DNA from: Anaerolineae bacterium
GTDB taxonomy: Bacteria > Chloroflexota > Anaerolineae > Aggregatilineales > Phototrophicaceae
Length of the DNA stretch: 64,000 nucleotides
Assembly: GCA_022843385.1 (NCBI GenBank)
Contig: JALHNT010000007.1
Span: 20,240 to 84,239 of the forward strand
Direction of reading: 5' to 3'
Shown: positions 19,632-30,008 of the stretch, piece after piece
How the letters are laid out: the number at the start of each line of letters is the position of its first letter
Position numbering within the stretch: position 1 is the first letter of the stretch
Made by a program: the position numbers and the translations under genes
The notes under the pieces: model-generated
Seen by the model: only the letters and a program-made list of their open reading frames with translations
Databases searched by the model: none
Told to the model about the DNA's origin: nothing

Positions 19632-21044
19632 CTACCGATTAATCCATTCCACGATGTCCGCAATGACTTCGGCATCGACAAATCCCGGCTCACTGTAATC
19701 GGTCGGAACCGCCATCCGATCCAGCGAACCCAACGCCATGAAGATGTGGTTCAGCGTCGGATAGGACACGAGCGTGACGTTTTCGCGTTCACCCAGCAGT
19801 TCTTGCCACGTCGTAAAGTCTGACATGGTGACCTGATAGTCCCGTTCGCCTTGCAGGATCAGCATCGGCGTTTCGAGCGACTGTGCGGTATCGCCAGGAA
19901 CATATTCCATCATGCTCGCCCAGTAGGCAGCCTGGTTGGTATCCCCACCAAAGGCGGCGACCGGGTCTGCGCCATTGCGGATAGCGTTCAACACCTCCAC
20001 CAGCGCATCCAGCCCACCCACATCCGCGTTCGCATCCAGGCTGCGCAGGTAATTGACCTGTGTACTCAAGACCTGATCGAACGAGAATGGTGTCCCCGCC
20101 ATCAGAACAGCACCTGCCAACGCGGTGTCACGCTCGGCAATGCGCGGAGCAAACATCGCACCCAGGCTATGCCCAATTACGAAGATACGAGTGCTATCGA
20201 TGCGGTCGTTACCGCGCAGTAATGCGATGGCAGCGAGTGCGTCATTGGTCACTTCATCATCCACCGTAAAACCGGAGATGGGTTCACGATAGACATAGGT
20301 GCGCTTGTCATAGCGGAGGACGGCGATACCCTGTGATGCAAGACCCTGGGCAAGATCGCGATAGGGTTTGTTCAGTCCCAGCGTGCCATCGCGGTCGTTC
20401 GGTCCTGAGCCGTGAACAATCACCACCGCTGGGAATGTTCCCTCACCTGCGGGTAATGAGAGCGTCGCAGGCAATTCGAATGTTCCACTGGTCAGGACAA
20501 TCTCCTGCTCGGTGAAGTTTTCCGTATTAACGTAGGCGGCGGTAACCGGCGTTGTCGGAGCCGCATTTGTCAGGGTATGTCCCAGCAATGTCTGGTTGAT
20601 GATGGCGCTTTCCGCCGCCAACACATCCTGTGCCGCAAAGATCGCGATGACATAGGTGAGATCATTGTCAACACGCCCCAGTACGGCGGCAAGCATTCCA
20701 TCTGGAAGCATATAGACATTTTGCGTCCATCGGTCACCGCTCGGCAGTGGAATGTCCATGGTCTGAACGGGTTGTGCAGAGAAATCTGGGCTAATTTGAC
20801 TTAACGCTGCCTGGATGCCCGCCTGCACATCGGCACCTTCGACCACCAGCGCGTACAGGTTCGCGGTCGCCGCTGGATTGATGAAGTGTGCCATCTCCGG
20901 TGTGCTTTGATTTGCCCAACCTGCCGGGATGGGGATTTGATAAAGTCCTGCACCATCGGTATACATGTCAGTCTCCTCCTGGGCATGGGTTGTCACGGGC
21001 AACGTGAATAACAGCACGATCAACATGAGCATCAGCTTCTTCAT
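19632..21044 (-). CDS. Secreted alpha/beta hydrolase
   Basis: Signal peptide MKKLMLMLIVLLFTLPVTTHAQ; VIVHGSGPNDRDG, VIGHSLGAMFAPRIA nucleophile elbow, LNHIF His. Confidence 0.8.
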   Translation of the reverse strand: MKKLMLMLIVLLFTLPVTTHAQEETDMYTDGAGLYQIPIPAGWANQSTPEMAHFINPAATANLYALVVEGADVQAGIQAALSQISPDFSAQPVQTMDIPLPSGDRWTQNVYMLPDGMLAAVLGRVDNDLTYVIAIFAAQDVLAAESAIINQTLLGHTLTNAAPTTPVTAAYVNTENFTEQEIVLTSGTFELPATLSLPAGEGTFPAVVIVHGSGPNDRDGTLGLNKPYRDLAQGLASQGIAVLRYDKRTYVYREPISGFTVDDEVTNDALAAIALLRGNDRIDSTRIFVIGHSLGAMFAPRIAERDTALAGAVLMAGTPFSFDQVLSTQVNYLRSLDANADVGGLDALVEVLNAIRNGADPVAAFGGDTNQAAYWASMMEYVPGDTAQSLETPMLILQGERDYQVTMSDFTTWQELLGERENVTLVSYPTLNHIFMALGSLDRMAVPTDYSEPGFVDAEVIADIVEWINR

Positions 21045-21245
21045 GGGGTATCTCTCTTGGCTATGTAGACGATGACCTGATCATAGGGCGGTCCAAGGCA
21101 CAAGTGAATTCCTCGCAGGTGGAGACTCTGAGAGGCAGCGAGGGTAGACCAAAGTAGAGGGTAAACAGCCATTGCTGTGTCAGTGTTGAAAACAGGTACA
21201 ATTGACGGACATCCATCTAACAACCATCGCAGAGGACTTATCTCC

Positions 21246-23846
21246 ATGTCCATTCCGAAGACAAAGATCAGGATGCCTCTGCTCCGTTCCGACCGGATTG
21301 AACGCGCGCTTCTGGTAGATCGAATTGAACAGGGTATCTCTCAGGGCGCACGACTGACGCTGCTCTCCGCACTTGCCGGGGCGGGCAAAACCACGCTGCT
21401 GACCGAATGGGCGAATCAAAAGCAACATCCAGTCGCCTGGGTCTCCCTCGACTCAAACGACAACGATCTAGCTTATGCCTGGCAGCACATCCTGGCTGCT
21501 GTCGAAAGTGTGGCTGGTGGACTATCCAAAGACATCCTGCCATTACTGAAGCACGATGGTGGCTCGGTACAGGCAGCCATTCGAGCCTTCCTGAATGGGG
21601 TCGACGACCATGAAATACCGTTATTTCTTGTTCTCGACGATTACCATGTCATCACCCACCAGGAGGTGCATGACAGTCTGAACTACATCCTCTCGAATCA
21701 ACCCCATACGCTGCACATTCTGATCACCACCCGCGCCGACCCGCCGCTGCAACTGGCTCGCTTGCGCGCAAACGGACAACTGAACGAGTTGCGAGGAGCC
21801 GATCTACGCTTCGGGGAAAATGAAATCAGTGAGTTGTTTCAAAACGGGCTGACCATCGCTCTAGATGATGCACAAATCCAGACGCTTGCGACCCGCGTTG
21901 AAGGCTGGGCAGCCGGGCTGTATCTGGCAGGGGTTTTCATCCGGCAAAGTAATGCGGAAAAGTTCTTTGCTGGCTTGGAGAAGACCGGGCGCTTCGTTTT
22001 GGATTACCTCACTGAAGAGGTCTTGGCACAGCAACCTGAACAGGTCTATCAATTCCTCGTCCAAACAGCCATATTGAGTGAATTTGACACCGCACTTTGC
22101 GATGAAATTCTCGCGCGTACCGATAGTGCTGAGATCATTGCGCATCTGCTGCGAGCCAATCTATTCATCCAAGATATGGGAGAGGTGTATCGCTACCATC
22201 ATCTGTTTGCTGATGTGCTGCGTCTGAAGCTCAAGAGTCACTATCCACCTGAGCATATCCAGGCTCTCTACCGACGAGCAGCACTGTGGTTTGAAGCACG
22301 CAACGATCCAAGGCAGGCGCTGGAATACGTGCTGAAAATCCCTGACTACGAACTTGCCGCAAGCTGGATCGAGCAGCATGCCCATGACATGACCTATCGT
22401 GGTCAGCTCGGAACGATAGACGCATGGCTTAAGTCATTCCCTGAAGCAACGCTCAATGCGCATCCTATGCTAAATTTTCTGAGAGGTATGCAGACGCTGA
22501 CAAAAGGCAATGCGCCACAGGGTGAAAAGATATTGCGTTTTGCGCTTGAGTACGCAAGTGATCCGGGGCTAGTCTACGAAATTCGCTCTCAACTGCTGCT
22601 TGCACTCATTCACCAGGGCGAAGCTGCCTCTGCTCTGCAACTGGCTGATGAACTCTTACAAGAAGACGTCTCTGAACTCGTCATTGATAAGAACAGAAGT
22701 CGCAAGGCACTAGCGCTCTTGTATCTTGGCAGATTGACTGAAGCGGTTAAGTTTCTGGAAAGTTGCCCCCCGACTCCCCAGTTCCCAAATAGTCATGTCG
22801 TGGAAATTCAGGCTCGCCAACGTCATGCTGACGTACTCATGCACCTGGGCTTGATGAGTCAGGCGCAACAGATTCACCAGCACATTATCGACGAATCCTT
22901 GCATGAGGTTCGTATCAATAATCCATTTTTCCTGTCAGCGGAAAGCTATATGAGCATGGCTGCGCTGCTCACGGAACGGGGTCAACTTCAGGACGCAAAA
23001 ACAATGCTGGAACGTGGCATGTTTTTGGGCGAGCAGGCATATTGGCCTGATGTTGTACATCGCGGCTATGTGGTTGCTGGGCAGGTAGCATTTGCCTCTA
23101 ACTATTTGGATGAGGCACTCCATATCCTGACTACCCATGAGCCAGAGTTGCGGACAGCGAATAATCCTCGTGTACATCTCTGGTTGCTGGTTCGACTGGT
23201 TCAGTACAATCTGAAGGTAGGGGCGGTCGAAACAGCACGTTACTATTACGAGCAAATCGTAAAGCATCGGATGCAAAACCCGCCTGATCTGGAACTTCAG
23301 GTAATCACGCGAGCATGGATTGATCTTGCGACCGGTGAGAACAATCGCGCCATTGAAGGTTGTGAATCTATCTTCTACAACGGCGGCGAATACAAATACT
23401 ACCGTCTGCTCGCAGGGTTGGTACTCGTCAACGCACATCGAATGTCTCATGCAGATGAGAGGGCGAATCAAATACTGCTACAAGTTGTGAATGAGGCAAT
23501 GACATCGGGTTATGTGCGCCTGTTCCTGGATGAAGGTGAGTCGATCATCACTCAACTCAAATCCCTTCGCAAAACCCTGGCTACAAATGATCCTTGCCTG
23601 ACCTATATCGATAGACTTCTCGATACTACTGTTGATGCTGCGCCAGTCCAGGACACTATCCTGACCGAACGGGAGCGCGAAATCCTGACGCTGATCGCCC
23701 AGGGAGATGCCAATAAGGAAATCGCAGCCAGACTCTTCATCACCGTGCATACGGTCAAGAAACATACCACCTCCATTTATGAGAAGCTGAATGTACTGAG
23801 TCGTACACAGGCGATCTTGCGTGCTCAGGAATTGAACCTCCTATGA
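21246..23846 (+). CDS. MalT-like LuxR-family ATP-dependent transcriptional regulator
   Basis: [17 protein letters not shown]-loop, VLDDYHVI Walker B, TPR-like middle, C-terminal LTEREREILTLIAQGDANKEIAARLFITVHTVKKHTTSIYEKL. Confidence 0.85.
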   Translation: MSIPKTKIRMPLLRSDRIERALLVDRIEQGISQGARLTLLSALAGAGKTTLLTEWANQKQHPVAWVSLDSNDNDLAYAWQHILAAVESVAGGLSKDILPLLKHDGGSVQAAIRAFLNGVDDHEIPLFLVLDDYHVITHQEVHDSLNYILSNQPHTLHILITTRADPPLQLARLRANGQLNELRGADLRFGENEISELFQNGLTIALDDAQIQTLATRVEGWAAGLYLAGVFIRQSNAEKFFAGLEKTGRFVLDYLTEEVLAQQPEQVYQFLVQTAILSEFDTALCDEILARTDSAEIIAHLLRANLFIQDMGEVYRYHHLFADVLRLKLKSHYPPEHIQALYRRAALWFEARNDPRQALEYVLKIPDYELAASWIEQHAHDMTYRGQLGTIDAWLKSFPEATLNAHPMLNFLRGMQTLTKGNAPQGEKILRFALEYASDPGLVYEIRSQLLLALIHQGEAASALQLADELLQEDVSELVIDKNRSRKALALLYLGRLTEAVKFLESCPPTPQFPNSHVVEIQARQRHADVLMHLGLMSQAQQIHQHIIDESLHEVRINNPFFLSAESYMSMAALLTERGQLQDAKTMLERGMFLGEQAYWPDVVHRGYVVAGQVAFASNYLDEALHILTTHEPELRTANNPRVHLWLLVRLVQYNLKVGAVETARYYYEQIVKHRMQNPPDLELQVITRAWIDLATGENNRAIEGCESIFYNGGEYKYYRLLAGLVLVNAHRMSHADERANQILLQVVNEAMTSGYVRLFLDEGESIITQLKSLRKTLATNDPCLTYIDRLLDTTVDAAPVQDTILTEREREILTLIAQGDANKEIAARLFITVHTVKKHTTSIYEKLNVLSRTQAILRAQELNLL

Positions 23847-23904
23847 TGGTGAAAGTACGCATACCGCCTTGATTGACTCCTTTTGATAGATGAATCCTAT
23901 TGTG

Positions 23905-25533
23905 TCAACCCTGCCCTCCTTCGCGCGCGATCAATGTGCTTTCGGGATATGCCTCGGTCAGCATCAAGCCATCAAAATGTCCGCCATGAAGGGACTGATC
24001 GAAGAAAGCCAGCACATAGGCGGTCGTGATCTCCAGTGCATAGTCTGGCTCTATCGTACCCAGCGCGTCATTGAATGATGGGACTAGGCTCGCCAGCAAA
24101 CCCGCATCGCTGAAATTCATGTGATCGGTGCCAGCAATCGTGACGAAATACGCGGACGTAGACTGTCGGAAGAATTCCTCTGCGCGGCTGGTGATGGCGA
24201 TCACCTGGTCAAACTCCTCCTGCGAGAGACCCATCCCTGCTAGTTCCGCATCGCTCGCTGTGGTTGCGCCGACAAATTCGCTGGCAATTGTCATCAACCC
24301 GCGACCATCAATCGGCACGACATCGCTGAATACAGTGCCATCCAGGTTGACCGCTGCTGTAATCCGCGCATCTTGCAAGAGCGCCTCAATCGCGGCTGCT
24401 CCGCCAATCGAATGCCCCAACACGCCAATACGCTCCAGATCAAGCGCACCTTCAAATCGCGTGTCATGGGCATTCAGCATCTCAACTTGGTTCAATACAA
24501 AGCGGATATCCGATGCAAGCTTCCCAGCAACCATTCGCCCCTGCCGATCCACAGCCTGCACGATCTCCAATGCGGTCATATCGGGTCGAACATCAAGCGG
24601 TTGTGCGCTGGCTTCCGGGAGCGCAGTGACGATGCGACCGTCTGGATACACGACTGCCGCGGCATTGTACGGATGGGCGATTCCGAACACGACGTAGCCG
24701 TGACTGGCAAGCGCTTCCGCATAGGTGGTGTAGAGTGCGGGCAACATACCATCCCCATGCGACATGATGACGGTAGGAAAGGAGGCATCGTGTGGAGCAA
24801 GAACTGCGTCCAAAGCTGCATTCACCTGAATGCTCGTGAAGCGTTCGGGTGGTAGATTGAGCAACCCTCCATACGCAGACGCCAGGGCGGGTGAAACCCA
24901 TGTGCTTTCATTAGGCACGTCCGTCAACTCGGTAGGATACCAGACCGTGACGACCAGTTCGCGCTTGTCCGCCGTATCCTGGCTATACATTTCGTCACGT
25001 TCGCTATCCAGCCAGACATACTCAACGCGCCCCACTCCAAAGGCACCATTGGGTTTCGGGTAGGTGAAAGGCTCCTGAGCCTCATAGACATTGTCTCGAC
25101 CGATCACCTTATAGCTGCTGATGGTTGCTTCAATGGTTGGCACTAAACGTTCCGCAGCACTCAATGGCGCGACAGCGATCATCACATGAGTTTGCATACT
25201 GACCGCTTGTGACCAGACGACAGTCAAGATGTCGCCGTTGACATAAGTGGACTGGGACCACTCCCCGCTGGGCAGTTGGACGCTGGTCGTCTCGATCAAG
25301 TCCCCAACCTCTATACTCAAGCTGCTCAGTGCGTCTTCCACGGATAGTGCAGTCAAGGCGTAGAAGGTTGTTCCAGTCAGCGAATCCGTTGCCTGTGCCA
25401 GTCGATCTGTGCTGGTGTTCTCCCAACCCGCTGGCAACTGCACAGCGAATTGATCGTTTTGGTAGATCACATCCTGTGCCATAACGGGCACGGCGAGTAA
25501 CAATAGTGCTACGAGAATTATCCACTTCTTCAT
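23905..25533 (-). CDS. Secreted alpha/beta hydrolase, dienelactone/PAF-acetylhydrolase-like
   Basis: Signal peptide; VIMSHGDGMLP, VLGHSIGGAAAIEALL, GTDHMNFSD. Confidence 0.75.
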   Translation of the reverse strand: MKKWIILVALLLLAVPVMAQDVIYQNDQFAVQLPAGWENTSTDRLAQATDSLTGTTFYALTALSVEDALSSLSIEVGDLIETTSVQLPSGEWSQSTYVNGDILTVVWSQAVSMQTHVMIAVAPLSAAERLVPTIEATISSYKVIGRDNVYEAQEPFTYPKPNGAFGVGRVEYVWLDSERDEMYSQDTADKRELVVTVWYPTELTDVPNESTWVSPALASAYGGLLNLPPERFTSIQVNAALDAVLAPHDASFPTVIMSHGDGMLPALYTTYAEALASHGYVVFGIAHPYNAAAVVYPDGRIVTALPEASAQPLDVRPDMTALEIVQAVDRQGRMVAGKLASDIRFVLNQVEMLNAHDTRFEGALDLERIGVLGHSIGGAAAIEALLQDARITAAVNLDGTVFSDVVPIDGRGLMTIASEFVGATTASDAELAGMGLSQEEFDQVIAITSRAEEFFRQSTSAYFVTIAGTDHMNFSDAGLLASLVPSFNDALGTIEPDYALEITTAYVLAFFDQSLHGGHFDGLMLTEAYPESTLIAREGGQG

Positions 25534-25772
25534 TGCGCTTCGTCCTTATCGTCATCTTGACGTTCGATTGATATGAGCGTAAGGCGCAGGTCGCGGATGC
25601 GCGCCAGAACGCCGTGTAGCGCTGCCTGGTCGACAAAGTAGCCTGTGATGAACGTGCCGCTATCGGATTGCTGAATGCTCATACCCTCAAAAGCGGCTTC
25701 CAATGTGCCGATTTGCTCCTCGATGTGAATACTGTAGATACCAGGTTGCTCGACCACACTCTTGCTCCTCAC
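25530..25772 (-). CDS. Hypothetical 80-aa protein
   Basis: ATGA overlap with the downstream secreted hydrolase gene. Confidence 0.5.
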   Translation of the reverse strand: MRSKSVVEQPGIYSIHIEEQIGTLEAAFEGMSIQQSDSGTFITGYFVDQAALHGVLARIRDLRLTLISIERQDDDKDEAQ

Positions 25773-25822
25773 GTATGAACCATCCCATCTGTGCGGGAGT
25801 TAGCCCCGGCAGGATGGAACAG

Positions 25823-25845
25823 TGGCAGGAAAAGACTTCCTGCCA
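25823..25845. terminator. Hairpin terminator downstream of serine hydrolase gene
   Basis: TGGCAGGAA-AAGAC-TTCCTGCCA, perfect 9-bp stem. Confidence 0.45.
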
Positions 25846-25858
25846 TTGATGACGCTGA

Positions 25859-27370
25859 TTAGTTCAGCGGCTGTAACAGTAGACTGGGTGATCCCACATT
25901 GCCGAACATCAGTCCGTCCTGAGTGATCTGAAGCCCATAGACCATGATGCCTTCGCTGATGAAGCTGCCATCCGCCAGCACATACAGTTTTCCTGCAAAG
26001 TTGCCGCGATTGAGCCAGACCTCATTGTCGCGCACCTCAATACTCACATGCTCGCTGTAGTCACCGGCATATGCACCCAGCATCTCGACCGTCGCGGGAC
26101 CAACAATCATTTGTGACATGCTTGCAAGCTGCTGCTGCATAGCGCTGTTGATCTGCGTAGCAATCTCATCAAATGTCTGGGGGAAATCGTAGACCAGTTC
26201 GACCAGACGGTTTGACAGCGCCAGAGAAAACACGTTCGCCTGCGCCTTGTTGGTCATGATGACAATCCCGGTGTTGCTGTCCGGCAGCATTGCCATGTAA
26301 GCGGTGAAGCCACCTGCATTCCCAGGCACGCTGATGATTTCCACGCCATTGTAGGCATCGATGAACCATCCCATACCGTATCCACGTGACTCGAAACCCG
26401 GCAACTGCATGCCACCAGCGATAGCCACACCGGGAGTCCAGGTCTCGTTCAGATTGGGCTGTGAGATGACCTGTGTGCCATCCGCTACAACCCCGCGATT
26501 GACCTGCATGAGCAAGAACTGCGCCATATCCAGCACCGTGCCTGTGAGCATTCCGGCAGGAACCTGAGATGCCTCGTAGACGAACGGCGTCGGCAGTAGT
26601 GAGCTACCATCCAGAGCAGTCAGATACCCGGTTGCCAAATTTTCATCCGCAGTACGGGGGGACAGGCTTGCACTTTCCATACCCGCAGGCGTGAAAATGC
26701 GCTGCTCCACTAGATCGATATAGGTGTCGAGCAGGTCGGCATCGTCGTTGACCGCTGACGCGGCGATGAAACCGCCGATAGACGCAAGATTGTTGTTGTA
26801 GTCGAACATCTCACCGGGCGCGGCATTGAACGGCTCATCTGCTATCGAAGCAATGAGTTCCCCCGCACTCAGTGGCACGCCAAACGTCTCCAGATCATTG
26901 TTGGCAATGCCAGAACGAAATCCAATCAAATCTCTCAGTGTCAGCGTGGCTGTCCGATCAGCATCCGCAAGTTGGAAGTCGGGCATGATGTCAATAATCG
27001 GCTGGTCCCAGTCAAGAACGCCCTGGTCAACCAGAGTAGCGATCACGCTTGAATTGATCGATTTCGCCAGTGAACCCAACTGGAAGATAGTGTCGCTCGT
27101 GACAGGCACGTTGGTTTCAAGGTCGCTGACACCAAACCCCTCCGCCATGATGATTTGACCATTCTGAATCACCGCAACCGCAGCGCCCGGAATGGCGTAT
27201 GCATTTAGCGTGGTCTCAACATAATCCCGAAATGCTTGTTGTTCTTCCACAGTAAGCGCACTGGCATCAGTGGGGTCATTCTGGGCAGCAACGCTGAGAG
27301 CATTCATCAGCACGATGGCAAGGGCAATCAGCAGTTTTCCGTACATGGGTTTCCTCACTTTGATTGGCAA
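25859..27370 (-). CDS. Serine hydrolase, beta-lactamase class C-like
   Basis: QLGSLAKSINSS (SxxK), FDYNNNL (YxN); likely start MYGKLLIALAIVLMNALSVAAQ. Confidence 0.75.
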   Translation of the reverse strand: MPIKVRKPMYGKLLIALAIVLMNALSVAAQNDPTDASALTVEEQQAFRDYVETTLNAYAIPGAAVAVIQNGQIIMAEGFGVSDLETNVPVTSDTIFQLGSLAKSINSSVIATLVDQGVLDWDQPIIDIMPDFQLADADRTATLTLRDLIGFRSGIANNDLETFGVPLSAGELIASIADEPFNAAPGEMFDYNNNLASIGGFIAASAVNDDADLLDTYIDLVEQRIFTPAGMESASLSPRTADENLATGYLTALDGSSLLPTPFVYEASQVPAGMLTGTVLDMAQFLLMQVNRGVVADGTQVISQPNLNETWTPGVAIAGGMQLPGFESRGYGMGWFIDAYNGVEIISVPGNAGGFTAYMAMLPDSNTGIVIMTNKAQANVFSLALSNRLVELVYDFPQTFDEIATQINSAMQQQLASMSQMIVGPATVEMLGAYAGDYSEHVSIEVRDNEVWLNRGNFAGKLYVLADGSFISEGIMVYGLQITQDGLMFGNVGSPSLLLQPLN

Positions 27371-27522
27371 GCTTCCTCAAGGCGGTTAAATGAACGGCAG
27401 AACTGCCACCGTGTTGCCTTGACATGAAATCAGTTTAGGGAAAGACTAGGTGGTCGTGAATTCAACAGAGGTGGAAACCTGCTTTGTCGTCATGCGGTAG
27501 ACTAAGGTGGAATGCGTGACCG

Positions 27523-27783
27523 TTACAGTCGCGACTTAATCCCTTTGCTCACGCGCACCGAGATCTGACGAAAGCGACGTTCTGGCAGCAGGCGATTTGC
27601 CGCGTGCCGAATCGTCTGTACTTCGATCACGAACAACCCTTCTAACTCAATCCGCCCGCTTCCATCGACCAGTTCCTCCGTCCACACCTCGATCAGCGCT
27701 TCCAACATCGTCTGCACATCGCGGTTCTTCAGGCGGGTGCGGCGTCCGACTTCGCGTACCATCTTGTTCTTCGTTAGGGTCAT
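27523..27783 (-). CDS. HU/IHF-like DNA-binding protein (copy 3)
   Basis: MTLTKNKMVREVGRRTRLKNRDVQTMLEALIEVWTEELVDGSGRIELEGLFVIEVQ; ATGA overlap with full virD4. Confidence 0.6.
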   Translation of the reverse strand: MTLTKNKMVREVGRRTRLKNRDVQTMLEALIEVWTEELVDGSGRIELEGLFVIEVQTIRHAANRLLPERRFRQISVRVSKGIKSRL

Positions 27784-29801
27784 GACTTCACCTCCACGCT
27801 GCCTGCCCGTCCACCCCGCATCGCGTCTCTGCTAGAGAATTGGACTTTGCCACCAGATTGCTGCGCAGCATCTTCGGCGATCCGAGCCATCACTGCCGCA
27901 GCTGCCCGATCTAGATTCGGATTGGGTTCGGCTGATTTTGCCACTTGTGATATTTCGTGAGTAGGACTGCTCAGACTCATCGACAGTCCGCGCTCCAGCA
28001 GCAACGGTTGGGCGGCTTGAGCAACGGACAAGCGACGCTGCCAGTCGATGCGCTCGTAGAAGCGGGTCAGACGCGCATTCAGGACAACCTGCGTCGCAAA
28101 GCCTGCTTCGACATAGCGGGCGAAGATGGTGCAGTTGCCGACCTGCGGGGTGATGACTTCATCAACGGTTAGCAGTGGGCGTTGGCGCAGGTGGCTGTTC
28201 GGATCGTCCTGGTTGGCATCGGTGGTCGCTGTGCCACTCGCCTTGCTGTAGAACTCCGCAGTGTCCGCATCGCAGCCGCCGTAGATGACCTGCGTCGCCA
28301 AGCCGGTGAATAGCGCCTGTGTCCCTTCCGCACCATAAATCATATGGAACTGCCCCTTAGTTTGGGCACCTATCAGAATGCTGATTCGCCGCTTGCGGAC
28401 CAGGTTCACATCGGCCACCAGACTGTTGAGTTTACCGAGCGTCGGGAACTCATCCAGAATCACACCGATGGGAACGGGCAGCGGACCCTGGTTGCGCTCG
28501 CCGATGGTGTCCAGATCGAGCATCAGCTTACGCAGCGTCGCGCCTAAGTAAGATGCATAGACCGCTCGCATCCTGCCGGGACAGGTCAGGACAACCACCG
28601 TCGGCTGCCCCACCACCAAATCGGCATCGAAGTCGGAGGCGCTGGTGTTGGCGCGCACATCGGTGGAAGCCCAACCTGTTAAAGCTGTCGCCAGCGTCGC
28701 CACCACATTTGAGGCGACTTTGCCATCTGACCCCACCGACGCAATGAAACTATTCGCCAGCAGCGCCGCGTCATCTCTTTTAGCTGCCAGCTTGCCCGCC
28801 AGCCCTTTGAGGTCGTTCATGGCGTTGTAGATTTCGCCCAGATTCGGAAAGCGAATCAGGCAGGCGGCCAACAGCGCCGCCGCGCTGTCGGTCCAGAAGC
28901 GGTTATCGCCGGCGGCAGATGGCACCAGCACGTCGGCGATAGCGCGGGCATCGGACACATTGTCGATGCCTTCCGCCAGGTTGTAGCGCGGGCCAATGGT
29001 GCTGGTCGGGTCATGGACGACGACCAGATGGCGAGTGACAGCGGCATACTTCAACACATGCCCGGTGATTTCACCCTGCGGATCGGCCACCACTAGCGAG
29101 TGTCCCGCCAGCATCCGGTCGGCGATGGCGGGCAGGATAATGCCCTGCGTCTTGCCCGAACCCGGACCACCCAGCGTGAGGATGCCACGCGCCACATCTT
29201 CGCCGCTAAGGGAGAACCTGCCCATGCCCAAATCAAGGCGACGTTTCTCTTCGCCCCAGAATGCGCCGAGCAATGATAACCCTTCGCCATCTTCGCGGCG
29301 AAAGCGTTTGTACTCGCGCAGGGTGCAGAAGTGCGACGAACCCAGTGCCCCACGCTTCACCTGTGGATTTCGCAGACGATCCACCCGTTCGCGCAGCCAG
29401 CCGCCATTTCGGATGCCGCTGTGCAGACCGATGGTCAGGAAGAAGCAGAGCATAACGAGCATCATACCGAACATAAGCAGCCGCATGGCGTTCACATGAG
29501 ACGGTGCACCGACGAGCAGTTGGACAAAACTGTTGGTGGACTGCCGCCCGCGCAGCGGCTGCACCGCCATGTCGCCGAGCAGCGTGAGATAGATCGCCGA
29601 CACGCCCAGCACCACGATCAGATGGACAGACAGCTTCGCGCCGCGCTTCCAACCGGATGTCTCTTGCGGTTCGCTGGTTCGCTGGATGCCCGCCCCCAGC
29701 AGGACACTGACCAGGATCGGCGTAGTCAGCGTCAGACAGAGGAGCGGGGTGAGACAGCCGCCCAGCAGCACTCGCCCCTCGGTGAACAACCAGTAGAACA
29801 T
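27780..29801 (-). CDS. virD4: VirD4/TraG-family type IV coupling ATPase (full length)
   Basis: GILTLGGPGSGKTQGIILPAI P-loop, VADPQGE, VLTCPGRMRAVYASYLGATLRKLM, GVILDEFPTLGKL. Confidence 0.9.
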   Translation of the reverse strand: MFYWLFTEGRVLLGGCLTPLLCLTLTTPILVSVLLGAGIQRTSEPQETSGWKRGAKLSVHLIVVLGVSAIYLTLLGDMAVQPLRGRQSTNSFVQLLVGAPSHVNAMRLLMFGMMLVMLCFFLTIGLHSGIRNGGWLRERVDRLRNPQVKRGALGSSHFCTLREYKRFRREDGEGLSLLGAFWGEEKRRLDLGMGRFSLSGEDVARGILTLGGPGSGKTQGIILPAIADRMLAGHSLVVADPQGEITGHVLKYAAVTRHLVVVHDPTSTIGPRYNLAEGIDNVSDARAIADVLVPSAAGDNRFWTDSAAALLAACLIRFPNLGEIYNAMNDLKGLAGKLAAKRDDAALLANSFIASVGSDGKVASNVVATLATALTGWASTDVRANTSASDFDADLVVGQPTVVVLTCPGRMRAVYASYLGATLRKLMLDLDTIGERNQGPLPVPIGVILDEFPTLGKLNSLVADVNLVRKRRISILIGAQTKGQFHMIYGAEGTQALFTGLATQVIYGGCDADTAEFYSKASGTATTDANQDDPNSHLRQRPLLTVDEVITPQVGNCTIFARYVEAGFATQVVLNARLTRFYERIDWQRRLSVAQAAQPLLLERGLSMSLSSPTHEISQVAKSAEPNPNLDRAAAAVMARIAEDAAQQSGGKVQFSSRDAMRGGRAGSVEVKS

Positions 29802-29804
29802 CGG

Positions 29805-30005
29805 CTAGGCCTCCCGCTCTTCAGATGGATTGGCACAGCATCGCAGCATCATCTGATTACTCAGCACGAGTGCCATCAACTGCACCCCAATCGCATAGAG
29901 CGTCCCCCCAAAGCTCATGCCCTGCACCCGTCCGACGGCAGCGCTAGCCAGCAGGGTAATCAGGGCAAAGCCCCTCAGCGCGGACTGTGGTGGGAGCGTG
30001 GTCAT
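29805..30005 (-). CDS. Small membrane protein
   Basis: 66 aa, two hydrophobic segments, directly upstream of virD4. Confidence 0.5.
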   Translation of the reverse strand: MTTLPPQSALRGFALITLLASAAVGRVQGMSFGGTLYAIGVQLMALVLSNQMMLRCCANPSEEREA

Positions 30006-30008
30006 CGC

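Noticed and set aside
18691-27370. Antibiotic resistance island (APH plus beta-lactamase)
   Set aside because: Both genes match only at fold/superfamily level; no specific resistance determinant is recognisable.
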